Translations under genes and position numbers: made by a program
Shown: positions 1 to 8,368 of the stretch, one piece after another
Position numbering within the stretch: the first letter of the stretch is position 1
How the letters are laid out: each line of letters opens with the position of its first letter
DNA from: an uncultured Erysipelotrichaceae bacterium
Lineage (GTDB): Bacteria > Bacillota_I > Bacilli_A > RF39 > UBA660
NCBI GenBank assembly: GCA_902766815.1
Contig: CACXEZ010000137.1
Span: 1 to 30,318, forward strand
DNA length: 30,318 nt
Direction of reading: 5' to 3'
The notes under the pieces: model-generated
Databases searched by the model: none
The model's input: only the letters and a program-made list of their open reading frames with translations
What the model was told of the DNA's origin: nothing

Positions 1-1
1 T

Positions 2-736
2 ATCAGTTATTTATCAAATAAAAATAAAGAAAAAGAAATTTGGTATATCAATGAAGATGGATCATTAAGTAGCTCTTCAGGTGATGATATTTTAGGTATT
101 CGTCCAGTAGTCACATTATCCCCTACTCTAGAAATCAAATCCGGAACTGGTACAGAAAAAGACCCTTATAAAATTGAAGATAAAAACGAATATTTTGCAA
201 GTTATGTAAAACTAGATAAAGATATCTGGAGAGTATACGATGTCGATGAACAAAACGTAAAATTAGTTCTAATGGATTATATAAAAGACCAAAATAACGA
301 AAAACTAGAATATATTTATTCGAATAACACCTATATACATAATGATACCATTTATGGAAGTCTAGCCTACTATTTAAATCATACATATTTAAACAGTTTA
401 AGTTATAAAGACTTAATATTAAACAGTAACTATAATAATGGTTATTATGGAGAAGATAGTGATTATAATTTAAAAGAATTATTTTCTAATAAAATTGATA
501 CAAAAGTTGGATTACCTAGTATTGGCGAAGTAACACTAAACCACGAATTAGATAATTATTTCACCTCAACAGGAGTATCCAAAAATTCTTCATTCGTTTA
601 TATTAATAAAAATAACGGTGAATTAACAAATAAAAAAGTAACATCAGAAGCTAACATTGTTCCATGTATAACGATTAAAAAAGATAATCTAACAAAAGGT
701 ACTGGTTCAATAAATGATCCATATAGAACGGAGTAA
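2..736 (+). CDS. DUF6273-like repeat surface protein (5'-truncated)
   Basis: The reading frame is open from the first bases of the window to a TAA at 734-736, so only the C-terminal 244 residues are present and the start lies outside. Two related blocks are visible. One runs from about residue 14 to 59 (WYINEDG, then LGIRPVVTLSP, then GTGTEKDPYKIE). The other closes the protein (VYINKNNG, IVPCITIKKD, GTGSINDPYRTE). Between them is a stretch beginning YVKLDKDIWRVYDVDE. Motifs of the type 'G(I/V)RPV(V/I)TL...GTGT.DPY.I' are typical of DUF6273-like repeat domains in large surface proteins of gut Bacillota; I assign this from memory of the pattern. The composition is rich in Asn, Tyr and Ser, as in extracellular proteins. 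The stop lies 4 bases before the next start, so it is probably co-transcribed with the glycosidases downstream. The biochemical function is unknown. Confidence 0.6.
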   Translation: MSYLSNKNKEKEIWYINEDGSLSSSSGDDILGIRPVVTLSPTLEIKSGTGTEKDPYKIEDKNEYFASYVKLDKDIWRVYDVDEQNVKLVLMDYIKDQNNEKLEYIYSNNTYIHNDTIYGSLAYYLNHTYLNSLSYKDLILNSNYNNGYYGEDSDYNLKELFSNKIDTKVGLPSIGEVTLNHELDNYFTSTGVSKNSSFVYINKNNGELTNKKVTSEANIVPCITIKKDNLTKGTGSINDPYRTE

Positions 737-740
737 ATTT

Positions 741-1760
741 ATGAAGAAGAAAAGTAATTTAAAAACGACTATTCTATTCATAATTTTAGACCTATTAGCT
801 ATAGCCGGATTTATTATGATGTATGGTCCATGGGACTACGTAAGAAATCTATATGTTACAACAGCAATGCAAACAATGACCCATCAATATTTAGCGCGCA
901 TTTTCTATAGTGAAAACACGATTCAAACAATCATGAACAACAACTATATTATTACCTTAAATGATAATGTTAATGAAGAAGATATTACAATTAATACAAA
1001 AGAAAAAATAAAATATAAAGATGAATATGAAGAAGAATTACTAACTCGTGAAAAAGGAAATAATTTATATAAAGTATTAGACGTTAAAGTGGGAAATGCC
1101 AAAGGATACTTAGTAGCCATCTATGAACCTTCTAAAGTAAAACTTCTTAGAGTTAAAAAATTCGACTCTGGTACTTATGGAGAACGTGTTGTAGATTTCT
1201 GTAAAAGATATGGTGGTGTCGTCTGTATCAATGGTGGAGGATTTTTAAATGGACTTGCCAATGGTTCAGATAGGCCACAAGGATACGTAATTGATGATGG
1301 TGAAGTCGTATGGGCAAGTAATGGTTACTCTGCTCGTGCAGATATCATAGGCATCACGAAAGAAGGAAAATTAAAACTAATGTCTAACGTAACTGGAACA
1401 GAAGCTATTCAATCTGGCATAGAATATGGGATTGAATTTGGTCCATTCTTAATCGTAAATGGAAAATCAATTACGATTAAAGGTACGCCCTATGGAGTAG
1501 CAAACAAATGTGCTATTGCTCAAAGAAAAGATGGTGTTATGATGTTTTTAGTTACAGAAGGAGAAACATATGTGGATGGTGCCAGCCTTCAAGATGTTGT
1601 AGATACACTAGAAAAATATGGTGCTTATAACGCTGCCAACTTAGATGGTGGTCAATCTACTTCCTTAGTTATCGAAAATGAACTAGTAAATTCTCCTAAT
1701 TATTTAGCCAAGAAACAAGGTGGCAGATACGTTGTCACTGGATGGGGACTGATCCCATAG
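741..1760 (+). CDS. Membrane-anchored phosphodiester glycosidase (NAGPA/DUF2233 family), copy 1
   Basis: This 339-aa protein has a basic N-terminus and a hydrophobic signal-anchor (about residues 8-28), predicting an enzyme tethered outside the membrane. A spacer reaches to about residue 110. The rest matches the phosphodiester glycosidase domain (NAGPA, Pfam PF09992): VVCINGGGF near 155-163, FGPFLIVNGK, IAQRKDGVMMF, GASLQDVVDTLEKYGAYNAANLDGGQSTSLV, and a terminal GRYVVTGWGLIP. Family members include the lysosomal enzyme that uncovers mannose-6-phosphate and bacterial proteins linked to exopolysaccharide or teichoic-type polymers; the substrate here is unknown. An in-frame ATG lies at 714, but the GGAG at 730-733 sits 7 bases before the ATG at 741, so 741 is chosen. 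The gene follows the DUF6273-like gene by 4 bases and is followed 14 bases later by a close paralogue. Confidence 0.85.
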   Translation: MKKKSNLKTTILFIILDLLAIAGFIMMYGPWDYVRNLYVTTAMQTMTHQYLARIFYSENTIQTIMNNNYIITLNDNVNEEDITINTKEKIKYKDEYEEELLTREKGNNLYKVLDVKVGNAKGYLVAIYEPSKVKLLRVKKFDSGTYGERVVDFCKRYGGVVCINGGGFLNGLANGSDRPQGYVIDDGEVVWASNGYSARADIIGITKEGKLKLMSNVTGTEAIQSGIEYGIEFGPFLIVNGKSITIKGTPYGVANKCAIAQRKDGVMMFLVTEGETYVDGASLQDVVDTLEKYGAYNAANLDGGQSTSLVIENELVNSPNYLAKKQGGRYVVTGWGLIP

Positions 1761-1774
1761 ATAGAGGAATTCAT

Positions 1775-2821
1775 ATGAAAAACATAAAAAAGAAAAAAAG
1801 AAAGAAAAAAATATTAAAAAAAACTATCTTATTTGTAATATTAGATATATTAGCCATAACAGGATTCATCATAATGTATGGTCCCTGGGATTATTTAAGA
1901 AATCTATATGTTACAACAGCCATGAATACAATGGAACACCAATACCTAGCCAAAGTATTCTACAATGATGAAAGAATCAATAAAATTATGAGTGGTAACT
2001 ATTTTGTCACCCTAACAGATGATGTAAATACAGATGATATTATAATTAACACCAAAGAAAAGAAAAGTTACAAAGATGAATACGAGAAAGAACTCTTAAC
2101 CAGAGAACCAGGAAATGACTTATACAAAGTAATCACACTAAAAGTTGGAAATGCTGATGCTCATCTAGTAGCCATCTATGATCCCACAAAAGTAGAACTA
2201 ATTCATACTAAAAAATTTAATATAGGGGGTTATGGGGAAAGAGTTATAACTTTATGTGAGCGATATGGTGGAGTTGTCTGCATCAATGGTGGAGGATTCA
2301 TTGACAATGGAATGGGTTCTGATATTCCAGTTGGATATGTCATTAAAGACCATGAAATCATCTGGACTCCAAAAGGAGAAAGCCCAGATACCTATCGAGA
2401 TAACATTATTGGAATAACAGATGACGGAAAATTAAAATTAATGTCTAATGCCACAGGAGAAGAAGCAATTAACGCCAAAATCAAAGATGCCATGGTATTC
2501 GGTCCTTTCTTAATCGTAAATGGAAAATCACTAGAAATTGTAGGAGATCCTTGGGGAAAATCTCCAAGAATGGCAATTGCTCAAAGAAAAGATGGTATCA
2601 TGATGTTTTTAGCCATTGATGGTAAAAATTACATCGATGGAGCAAGCCTTCAAGATGTTGTTGATGTATTAAAAATGTATGGAGCTTACAATGCTGCCAA
2701 CCTAGATGGAGGACAATCCTCTACCCTAGTTGTAAATGGAGAATTAGAAAACAATCCTCCAGCAGAAGCAAAAAGAACAAAAGGAAGATACGTCGTCACT
2801 GGATGGGGACTGATACCATAA
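1775..2821 (+). CDS. Membrane-anchored phosphodiester glycosidase (NAGPA/DUF2233 family), copy 2
   Basis: This 348-aa protein is a tandem paralogue of the preceding gene with the same architecture. It has a very Lys-rich cytoplasmic N-terminus (about 19 residues), a signal-anchor, a conserved stretch containing MYGPWDYLRNLYVTTAM, and a phosphodiester glycosidase domain. The domain shows VVCINGGGF, FGPFLIVNGK, IAQRKDGIMMF, GASLQDVVDVLKMYGAYNAANLDGGQSS and terminal YVVTGWGLIP. Catalytic-region motifs are intact in both copies, so neither looks like a pseudogene. An upstream in-frame ATG at 1742 lies inside the previous gene. The SD site AGAGGA at 1763-1768 fits the ATG at 1775. The gene ends directly at a strong bidirectional terminator, so it is the last gene of the left-edge operon. 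Copies 1 and 2 differ most in the N-terminal basic tail and the mid-domain loops, which may mean different polymer specificity (inference). Confidence 0.85.
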   Translation: MKNIKKKKRKKKILKKTILFVILDILAITGFIIMYGPWDYLRNLYVTTAMNTMEHQYLAKVFYNDERINKIMSGNYFVTLTDDVNTDDIIINTKEKKSYKDEYEKELLTREPGNDLYKVITLKVGNADAHLVAIYDPTKVELIHTKKFNIGGYGERVITLCERYGGVVCINGGGFIDNGMGSDIPVGYVIKDHEIIWTPKGESPDTYRDNIIGITDDGKLKLMSNATGEEAINAKIKDAMVFGPFLIVNGKSLEIVGDPWGKSPRMAIAQRKDGIMMFLAIDGKNYIDGASLQDVVDVLKMYGAYNAANLDGGQSSTLVVNGELENNPPAEAKRTKGRYVVTGWGLIP

Positions 2822-2851
2822 AAAAGAATTTCTTTTTTGGAAATTCTTTTT
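2821..2851. terminator. Bidirectional intrinsic terminator between convergent genes
   Basis: A 12-bp inverted repeat (2821-2832 with 2840-2851) has a 7-base loop, with A-runs on the left and T-runs on the right. It lies directly after the glycosidase stop and 2 bases from the DUF421 stop, so it can serve both strands. Confidence 0.85.
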
Positions 2852-2852
2852 C

Positions 2853-3563
2853 TTATTCAAATATTTTAGTATCACTAGAAATATTTTTTTCATATATATA
2901 AATATCTCCGGTTGGATCTAAAGTCATCAAAAGAATCTTCTCATAACCTTGAAATCCACGATTCTTAAGTTCTTTCATCACCCATTCCTCATCCTTATTC
3001 ATCAGTTTTAAATTATCTTTCAACAACTTTCCATCAATAATAATATTAGCAGACAATGGTTCTAATTTCTCCTTTATCTTCATATCACTTCGAGTAACAT
3101 TACCATCCTGAAAAACAGGTTGAAAACTAACCTTACCATTAATCTCTAAAATAGCATATTCTATCTTAGATAAATCAAAATATCCATTTTGTCTTGCCTC
3201 TTCCTGTAAATCATTAATATCAATTCCCTCTTTATGTAAGTTTTCTTCAATAATCTTCCCATGTTCCATTAAGATAGTAGGTTTTCCACATAAAAATCTT
3301 CTTAAAATAATACTCTTCAAAGTAAGATAAGTAACTAAAACACCAGATAGTCCATAAATCACTAACGCAAGAACTCCAGCTAGAAGATTTTTTTCAATAT
3401 CCAAAGAAATATCCGCTGCAATACTACCAATTGTAATACCGATCAAATAATCATATAAATTCATTTGATTAACCTGCTTTTTCCCCATTAATTTAGTCAA
3501 GATAAATAAAAGTACTAATACCAACAAAGTTCTACCACTGACAAATAATAATTTTTCATTCAT
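2853..3563 (-). CDS. DUF421 / YetF-family membrane protein
   Basis: At 236 aa this is the usual length for the YetF (DUF421) family. Three hydrophobic segments cover about residues 8-25, 36-55 and 60-83, then a soluble domain begins at the GKPTILMEHGKI motif. It continues with LHKEGIDINDLQEEARQNGYFDLSKIEYAILEINGKVS, which is characteristic of the family. Members are membrane proteins of unknown molecular function; in spore formers some (SpoVA-adjacent YetF/YrbG types) are linked to spore properties, but nothing here ties this copy to that. The SD GGTGAG sits 5 bases before the ATG. It is the last gene of the HD-valS-TM2-DUF2752 operon and ends at the bidirectional terminator. The family call is secure; the role is not. 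Confidence 0.85.
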   Translation of the reverse strand: MNEKLLFVSGRTLLVLVLLFILTKLMGKKQVNQMNLYDYLIGITIGSIAADISLDIEKNLLAGVLALVIYGLSGVLVTYLTLKSIILRRFLCGKPTILMEHGKIIEENLHKEGIDINDLQEEARQNGYFDLSKIEYAILEINGKVSFQPVFQDGNVTRSDMKIKEKLEPLSANIIIDGKLLKDNLKLMNKDEEWVMKELKNRGFQGYEKILLMTLDPTGDIYIYEKNISSDTKIFE

Positions 3564-3600
3564 AGTTTCTCACCAATATTAGTATGGTAAAAATAACTAA

Positions 3601-3987
3601 TTATATTCCATGAATAATTCCCCATACCATACTAATAATAAAAAGAAACACCACCACTATAAATAGCTTTTTATAATTAATCCAATCATAAATGAAAACT
3701 AAAAGATTTCTCTTCCAAATAATTTCACAAAGAAAAATAACATTTAACAAAAAGAAAACTATAATAATTGGAAAAAACAAAATATTATAATAAATTGATT
3801 GATAAAACGACAAACGAATAAATGCATAATATGCCCTAGTCAACCCACAAAAAGGACATGGAATATGGAATATTTTTTTAAAAGGACAAGTAATATTTTC
3901 TGATAGTATTAGTGCTATCTTTAGAAATATTACTTGTCCTATTATGTATAAAGTTCTCCGAAATCTAATCTTGTAATCGATTTCCAT
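3601..3987 (-). CDS. DUF2752 domain-containing membrane protein
   Basis: This small membrane protein (128 aa) has the DUF2752 signature CPFCGLTRA (about residues 44-52), preceded by another Cys-Pro pair (ITCPFKKIFHIP). It has about three hydrophobic segments. The cysteines suggest metal binding or a disulfide, but the family has no established biochemical function. Two in-frame ATGs exist, at 3993 and 3987. An AGG ends 6 bases before the second and abuts the first, so 3987 is chosen. The start lies inside the upstream zinc-ribbon/TM2 gene (23-base overlap), so the two are probably translationally coupled. DUF2752 and TM2 proteins are often neighbours in Bacillota, which supports a shared membrane role (inference). 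Confidence 0.8.
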   Translation of the reverse strand: MEIDYKIRFRRTLYIIGQVIFLKIALILSENITCPFKKIFHIPCPFCGLTRAYYAFIRLSFYQSIYYNILFFPIIIVFFLLNVIFLCEIIWKRNLLVFIYDWINYKKLFIVVVFLFIISMVWGIIHGI

Positions 3988-4327
3988 CAGCATCCTGATT
4001 GATAGAACCAGTTAATATTAATATTCCTTCAACAAGTCCCCAGATACAAGCAGCAACTGGACCTATTCCACATAAAATCCAACCTACTAGAGTTAAAAGT
4101 AATTGGCATACACCTTTAGAAGTATATCCTAAATAAAAATTATGAATACCTAATGAACCAAGCAAGATACCTAATATTCCCGCCGCAATCTTAGACTTTG
4201 GCTGATTACCATTAGTTTCTTGATAAGCATTAGTATTTGTATTTTTATCTACCTCATTACCACACTTAGAACAAAATCTATTATTATCCTCTAATTCACT
4301 TCCACATTTACTACAATACTTAGCCAT
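3965..4327 (-). CDS. Zinc-ribbon and TM2 domain-containing protein
   Basis: This 120-aa protein starts with a double-CxxC zinc ribbon (YCSKCGSELEDNNRFCSKCG, residues 4-23). After an Asn/Thr-rich linker comes a TM2 domain: KIAAGILGILLGSLGIHNFYLGY, then GVCQLLLTLVGWILCGIGPVAACIWGLVEGILIL, giving two membrane helices. TM2 proteins of this layout are common in Bacillota. Their biochemical role is unknown; sensing or membrane organisation has been proposed. The SD AGGAG lies 9 bases before the ATG. The gene begins 20 bases after the valS stop with no terminator between them, so it belongs to the valS operon. Confidence 0.85.
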   Translation of the reverse strand: MAKYCSKCGSELEDNNRFCSKCGNEVDKNTNTNAYQETNGNQPKSKIAAGILGILLGSLGIHNFYLGYTSKGVCQLLLTLVGWILCGIGPVAACIWGLVEGILILTGSINQDADGNRLQD

Positions 4328-4347
4328 CTCTCTACTCTCCTATTCTT

Positions 4348-6876
4348 CTATTTTAATAATAACTTTAATTTTTCCTTTTCTTCTTCTAATTTTTGTCTAT
4401 CCATATCAACAATATTTTGAGGAGCCTTATTCACATAATTTTCATTAGATAAAAGTTTTTCTCTTCTTTGAATAGATGCTTTCAACGTAGCAATCTGCGC
4501 ATCTTTTAAAGCCTTCTCAGCCTCTGTTTCAACCTTCTCAAAGAAAATAGTCGCCTTCACTCTATTAGAAATTACTTTATAAGCCTTTATTGCTAATGGC
4601 TTTTTAACAAGATGTTGTTCTATTTTTAACATCTTAACAATTAATTCATTATCACCTTCTGTATCAAACATAACCTTCATATCTTTAGTGATATTATTCT
4701 CTGCCTTAACATTTCTAAATGTTTTAATAAATTCAACTTGATCATCTATTGCCTTCTCTTCTAAAGAAAATACCAAATTCTTATCATATCTTGGATATTC
4801 TGAAATCATAATATCTTCTGCATCTTTAACTGGCAAACTAGAATAAATTTCATCAGTTACATAAGGCATAAATGGTTGTAACATTTTAAGTATTCCAGTA
4901 AGTACAAAACACAATGTAGATTTTGTACTAATGGTATCAATAGAATATTTCGCCATCTCAATATAGTAATCACAAAAATAATCCCAAGTAAATTCATATA
5001 TAAGAGAACCAGCATTATTAAATTGATATTTATCCATAAACTTTTTTACATCACGTACTGTATTTTCATACTTAGTTAATATCCACTTATCCTCAGACTT
5101 CAAATGATTCAAATCAATCTCTTTCAATCCTTCTATGTTAGATAAAACAAATCTTGATGCATTCCAAATTTTATTAATAAAATTCCAAGTAGACTTAATT
5201 TTATCCTCATCAAACCTCATATCAGTACCTGGTGCTACATCTGTAGCTAAATAGTATCTCAACGCATCAGCACCATAATCTTTGACCATATCAAATGGAT
5301 CAATCCCATTTCCTAACGATTTACTAAATTTTCTACCTTGTTTATCACGAATTAAACCATGAATTAAACAATCTTCAAACGGTCTTTGCCCTAAAAGTTT
5401 TTCACCTTGAAAAGTCATTCTATTTACCCAAAATGGAATAATATCATATCCAGTTACTAAACACTGATTAGGATAATATTTTTCTAATAATTTAGTATTA
5501 TCAGGCCATCCTAATGTAGCAAATGGCCACAAAGCACTTGAAAACCATGTATCTAATACATCATCATCCTGTACCCATCCTTCTCCTTCTGGTTTATCCA
5601 TTCCTACATATACTTCATCATCTTTATACCAAGCTGGAATTCTATGTCCCCACCATAATTGTCTAGAAATACACCAATCATATGTGATCTCCATCCAATG
5701 AACCATTGTTTTTTCATATCTCTGTGGTATAAAATTTACTTTTTCATGATGTTTTTTTTGAGTTGCTAAAACACGATCAGCAAGTGGCCTCATCTTCACG
5801 AACCATTGCTTCTTAATCATAGGTTCTACCATAACTCCAGTTCTTTCTGAATGCCCCACTTCATGAACTAAAGGTTCAACCTTAAGAAGTAATCCAAGAC
5901 TCTCCAAATCTTTAAGTACAGCCTCACGACATTCCTCTCTAGTCATTCCGCAATACTTACCTGTATTTTCATTCATAGTAGCATCATCATTCATAATAAC
6001 AATTCTTTCAAGATGATGTCTTAATCCAACTTCAAAATCATTAGGATCATGAGCACAAGTGATTTTTACACATCCTGTCCCTTTGGTCATATCAGCATGT
6101 TCATCAGCAATAACCGGTATTAGTCTATTGACTATCGGTAAAACAACATTCTTACCTATAAATTTTTGATATCTTTCATCATTCTCATTCACAGCCACTG
6201 CAGAATCTCCAAATAAAGTTTCTGGTCTAGTAGTAGCAACATCTAAATATTCATCGCTATCTTCTAATTGATATTTTAAATGATAAAATGCACTCTTTTC
6301 AGAAGAATAAATAACCTCTTCATTTGATAAAGCCGTTCCTGCTGCAGGGTCCCAATTAATTATTTTCTCTCCACGGTAAATAAGTCCCTCACGATAAAAG
6401 TCCACAAATACTTTCTTAACTGCCTTCGATAATCCCTCATCTAAAGTAAACCTCTCCTTAGAATAATCTAAAGCAATTCCTAAGGTAGCCCATTGCTTTC
6501 TAATAACATCTCCATGTTCATGAGTCCAATCCCAACAAGCTTTTAAAAATTTATCTCTACCATACTCATATTTATCAATTCCTTGATCTTTTAACCTCTT
6601 AACAACTTTAGCCTCTGTAGCAATTGCCGCATGATCCATACCAGGTAACCAAAGAGTATCAAAACCTTCCATTTTTTTATAACGAATAATAATATCCTGT
6701 AACGTTACATCCCACGCATGTCCCAAATGCAATACTCCCGTCACATTTGGTGGAGGTAATACAATACAATAAGGTTTTTTATCAGAATTTTCATCACATT
6801 GAAAATACCCTTTCTCTTTCCAGACATCATATTTTCCATTTTCTACACTAGCATGATCATATTTCTTATTCAACAT
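4348..6876 (-). CDS. valS: Valine--tRNA ligase
   Basis: This class Ia aminoacyl-tRNA synthetase charges tRNA-Val in the cytosol. The protein is 842 aa, near the family norm. The HIGH-type motif is HLGH at residues 50-53 after PPPNVTG. The editing (CP1) domain shows ATTRPETLFGDSAVAV. The KMSKS motif reads KFSKS near residue 515 within GRKFSKSLGNGIDP. A helical anticodon-binding domain and a C-terminal Lys/Glu-rich coiled-coil arm complete it. A TTG at 6888 is in frame, but GGTGG lies 5 bases before the ATG at 6876, which falls just after the upstream stop and is preferred. It follows the HD gene by one base, so translation is probably coupled. No T-box leader is seen: the operon promoter lies about 50 bases before the first gene, leaving a short leader. 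Confidence 0.97.
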   Translation of the reverse strand: MLNKKYDHASVENGKYDVWKEKGYFQCDENSDKKPYCIVLPPPNVTGVLHLGHAWDVTLQDIIIRYKKMEGFDTLWLPGMDHAAIATEAKVVKRLKDQGIDKYEYGRDKFLKACWDWTHEHGDVIRKQWATLGIALDYSKERFTLDEGLSKAVKKVFVDFYREGLIYRGEKIINWDPAAGTALSNEEVIYSSEKSAFYHLKYQLEDSDEYLDVATTRPETLFGDSAVAVNENDERYQKFIGKNVVLPIVNRLIPVIADEHADMTKGTGCVKITCAHDPNDFEVGLRHHLERIVIMNDDATMNENTGKYCGMTREECREAVLKDLESLGLLLKVEPLVHEVGHSERTGVMVEPMIKKQWFVKMRPLADRVLATQKKHHEKVNFIPQRYEKTMVHWMEITYDWCISRQLWWGHRIPAWYKDDEVYVGMDKPEGEGWVQDDDVLDTWFSSALWPFATLGWPDNTKLLEKYYPNQCLVTGYDIIPFWVNRMTFQGEKLLGQRPFEDCLIHGLIRDKQGRKFSKSLGNGIDPFDMVKDYGADALRYYLATDVAPGTDMRFDEDKIKSTWNFINKIWNASRFVLSNIEGLKEIDLNHLKSEDKWILTKYENTVRDVKKFMDKYQFNNAGSLIYEFTWDYFCDYYIEMAKYSIDTISTKSTLCFVLTGILKMLQPFMPYVTDEIYSSLPVKDAEDIMISEYPRYDKNLVFSLEEKAIDDQVEFIKTFRNVKAENNITKDMKVMFDTEGDNELIVKMLKIEQHLVKKPLAIKAYKVISNRVKATIFFEKVETEAEKALKDAQIATLKASIQRREKLLSNENYVNKAPQNIVDMDRQKLEEEKEKLKLLLK

Positions 6877-6877
6877 C

Positions 6878-7636
6878 TTAACCACCAATCTTTCTATCTA
6901 CATATACATTCAATACAGAACCAATTTGATAAAAGAATTTACTAATACCTTTATTACTAATTTTAAGGGCATCAATCAATTTGTTAACAGAATCTTCCTC
7001 TTTCAACAAAGAATAACTATAAGTATAATATACCCCAAAAATAGATGACATAACCTCTAAAATCTTATCAGCATCATTATCACTTACTTTAGAAGAAACT
7101 ACTTTAAATTTCTTAAAATCATTATAAACCAAATCATTAGGATAATAATCAATATACATATCCATATAAGGATAGTTTGTAACCATCCTAAACTTCTCAA
7201 TCACATTAGCATCTTTTATTACCATACAAAAATGTAATGTTTTATGATCAAACCCTTGAGGTAACCCTATCTTATTTTGACAATAAATAGCAATCTTAAT
7301 TACCTCATCATATTTGGTATCATCCGTTATTTTTCTCATTAATTGATCTGTTTCAAACAAAATATCTATCGTCTGTTTTACCTTATCTGTATCATCCTCT
7401 AAAATAAGACAATTCTTAAATTTATTACTAAACATACCTACATCATGTAACAGTCCTATCAATCCACAAACAACAATCTCTTCTTCAGTAAAAATACCAA
7501 TATTAGAAGCAATATTTTTACATAACTCCATCATCTTAAGACTATGAAAGTACATTGCCTTTACATTTCCCTTATTCATATCAAATTTCTTAATATACTG
7601 CTCAAATACTTTCATGATCCTAGTTTCTTTCATCAT
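6878..7636 (-). CDS. HD-domain phosphohydrolase
   Basis: This 252-aa protein has an N-terminal HD domain: His31 (MYFHSLKMMELC) and the His64-Asp65 pair (GLLHDVGMFS) fit the metal-binding HD signature (PF01966). Such proteins hydrolyse phosphate esters of nucleotides or phosphodiesters; the substrate cannot be read from sequence. There is no membrane segment and no GGDEF or HD-GYP feature. The SD AAGGAAG ends 6 bases before the first ATG (7636), which decides the start. It is the first gene of an operon with valS, the two reading frames being separated by one base. A functional link to tRNA charging is possible but unproven. Confidence 0.75.
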   Translation of the reverse strand: MMKETRIMKVFEQYIKKFDMNKGNVKAMYFHSLKMMELCKNIASNIGIFTEEEIVVCGLIGLLHDVGMFSNKFKNCLILEDDTDKVKQTIDILFETDQLMRKITDDTKYDEVIKIAIYCQNKIGLPQGFDHKTLHFCMVIKDANVIEKFRMVTNYPYMDMYIDYYPNDLVYNDFKKFKVVSSKVSDNDADKILEVMSSIFGVYYTYSYSLLKEEDSVNKLIDALKISNKGISKFFYQIGSVLNVYVDRKIGG

Positions 7637-7684
7637 CTGCCACTTCCTTACAACCGTAAATTCTTTTTAAAAATATATATATAA

Positions 7685-7713
7685 AGTATATAATAATATC
7701 AATTAATTTTCAA
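7685..7713 (-). promoter_or_regulatory. Sigma-A type promoter of the HD-valS operon
   Basis: Reading the minus strand, TTGAAA (7713-7708), a 17-base spacer and TATACT (7690-7685) give a near-consensus promoter about 50 bases before the HD gene start. The leader would be about 40 bases, too short for a T-box. Confidence 0.7.
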
Positions 7714-7774
7714 GTAGTGCCAGCAAACTAACAAGAAATTTATTTAACAAATTGTTTCTCTATAGTAAAATAAT

Positions 7775-7803
7775 GATTATTTTCTAAAGATTTAGAATAT
7801 AAT
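7775..7803 (+). promoter_or_regulatory. Putative promoter of the coiled-coil gene
   Basis: A perfect TATAAT at 7798-7803 lies 42 bases before the start codon of the gene at 7846. The -35 region (around 7775-7780) is poor, so only the -10 box supports the call. With the promoter at 7685-7713 it makes a divergent regulatory region. The rest of the 7637-7845 gap holds no gene that I can support. Confidence 0.45.
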
Positions 7804-7845
7804 AGTATTACAAAGTTAATTTGTTATTATGAAAGAGGAATGATG

Positions 7846-8331
7846 ATGAAGAAAAATAAAATAATAAATGAAGAAGAATATAATAACATAATAAATCGTT
7901 TAGAAGAAATAAAAAAAGAAGAAGAAACATTAAAAGAGTTATATACTACCAAAGAATATACAGCCCATATAGAACTTCCAGACAACTTTTGGGAACTACT
8001 AATTGCTTTAAAAAGAGAAAATGCTATCATTGATGAACAACTACTTCTATATTCTAAAAAAATAAAAACCTCTATCACTCAAAAAATAGATTATAGAGAT
8101 TTAATGATTTTAATAATGAATAATGAAATTCCACCCGAACTTTCTAGTAAGAAAGAATTCATAGACATATTTCCTAAAATAACAGATCTCACAACTAAAA
8201 GAAATGCAAACGAATTCCTATATAATTTTATTAGTCAAATGATAAATGAGAAAGATTTGTTACTAGCAAAGAAAAATAATTATGAAAAATTAAAAAACAA
8301 AACAAGAAAAATTTCCAAACAAAATACATAG
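7846..8331 (+). CDS. Hypothetical cytoplasmic coiled-coil protein
   Basis: I do not recognise this 161-aa protein. The N-terminal 35 residues are rich in Glu, Lys and Ile with heptad-like spacing (YNNIINRLEEIKKEEETLKEL), suggesting a coiled coil. The middle has a hydrophobic helix (DNFWELLIALKRENAIIDEQLLL). The C-terminus is very Lys-rich. There is no signal peptide or membrane segment. Three ATGs run in series at 7840, 7843 and 7846; the AGAGG at 7834-7838 is 7 bases from the third, so that one is chosen. It is monocistronic, with its own -10 box and a terminator hairpin after the stop, between two operons on the opposite strand. Codon use resembles its neighbours, so there is no sign of transfer. 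Confidence 0.7.
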   Translation: MKKNKIINEEEYNNIINRLEEIKKEEETLKELYTTKEYTAHIELPDNFWELLIALKRENAIIDEQLLLYSKKIKTSITQKIDYRDLMILIMNNEIPPELSSKKEFIDIFPKITDLTTKRNANEFLYNFISQMINEKDLLLAKKNNYEKLKNKTRKISKQNT

Positions 8332-8337
8332 ATATCA

Positions 8338-8368
8338 CATCGATGAATTCTTTAATCGATGATTTTTT
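8338..8368 (+). terminator. Intrinsic terminator of the coiled-coil gene
   Basis: Arms CATCGAT (8338-8344) and ATCGATG (8355-8361) with a 10-base loop are followed by six T (8363-8368), 6 bases after the stop. The opposing VanZ gene ends inside the loop; no T-run serves the minus strand. Confidence 0.6.

Noticed and set aside
135..386. Open frame of 83 codons on the minus strand
   Set aside because: It lies inside the open frame of the repeat surface protein, has no SD, and its Tyr/Leu/Arg composition is that of an antisense shadow.
7637..7845. Possible T-box or riboswitch upstream of the HD-valS operon
   Set aside because: The promoter found leaves only about 40 bases of leader, and no T-box-like conserved sequence is visible.
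7827..8078. Minus-strand frame of 83 codons opposite the coiled-coil gene
   Set aside because: It is a shadow of the Glu/Lys-rich coding strand, giving a Ser/Phe-rich translation, and has no SD.
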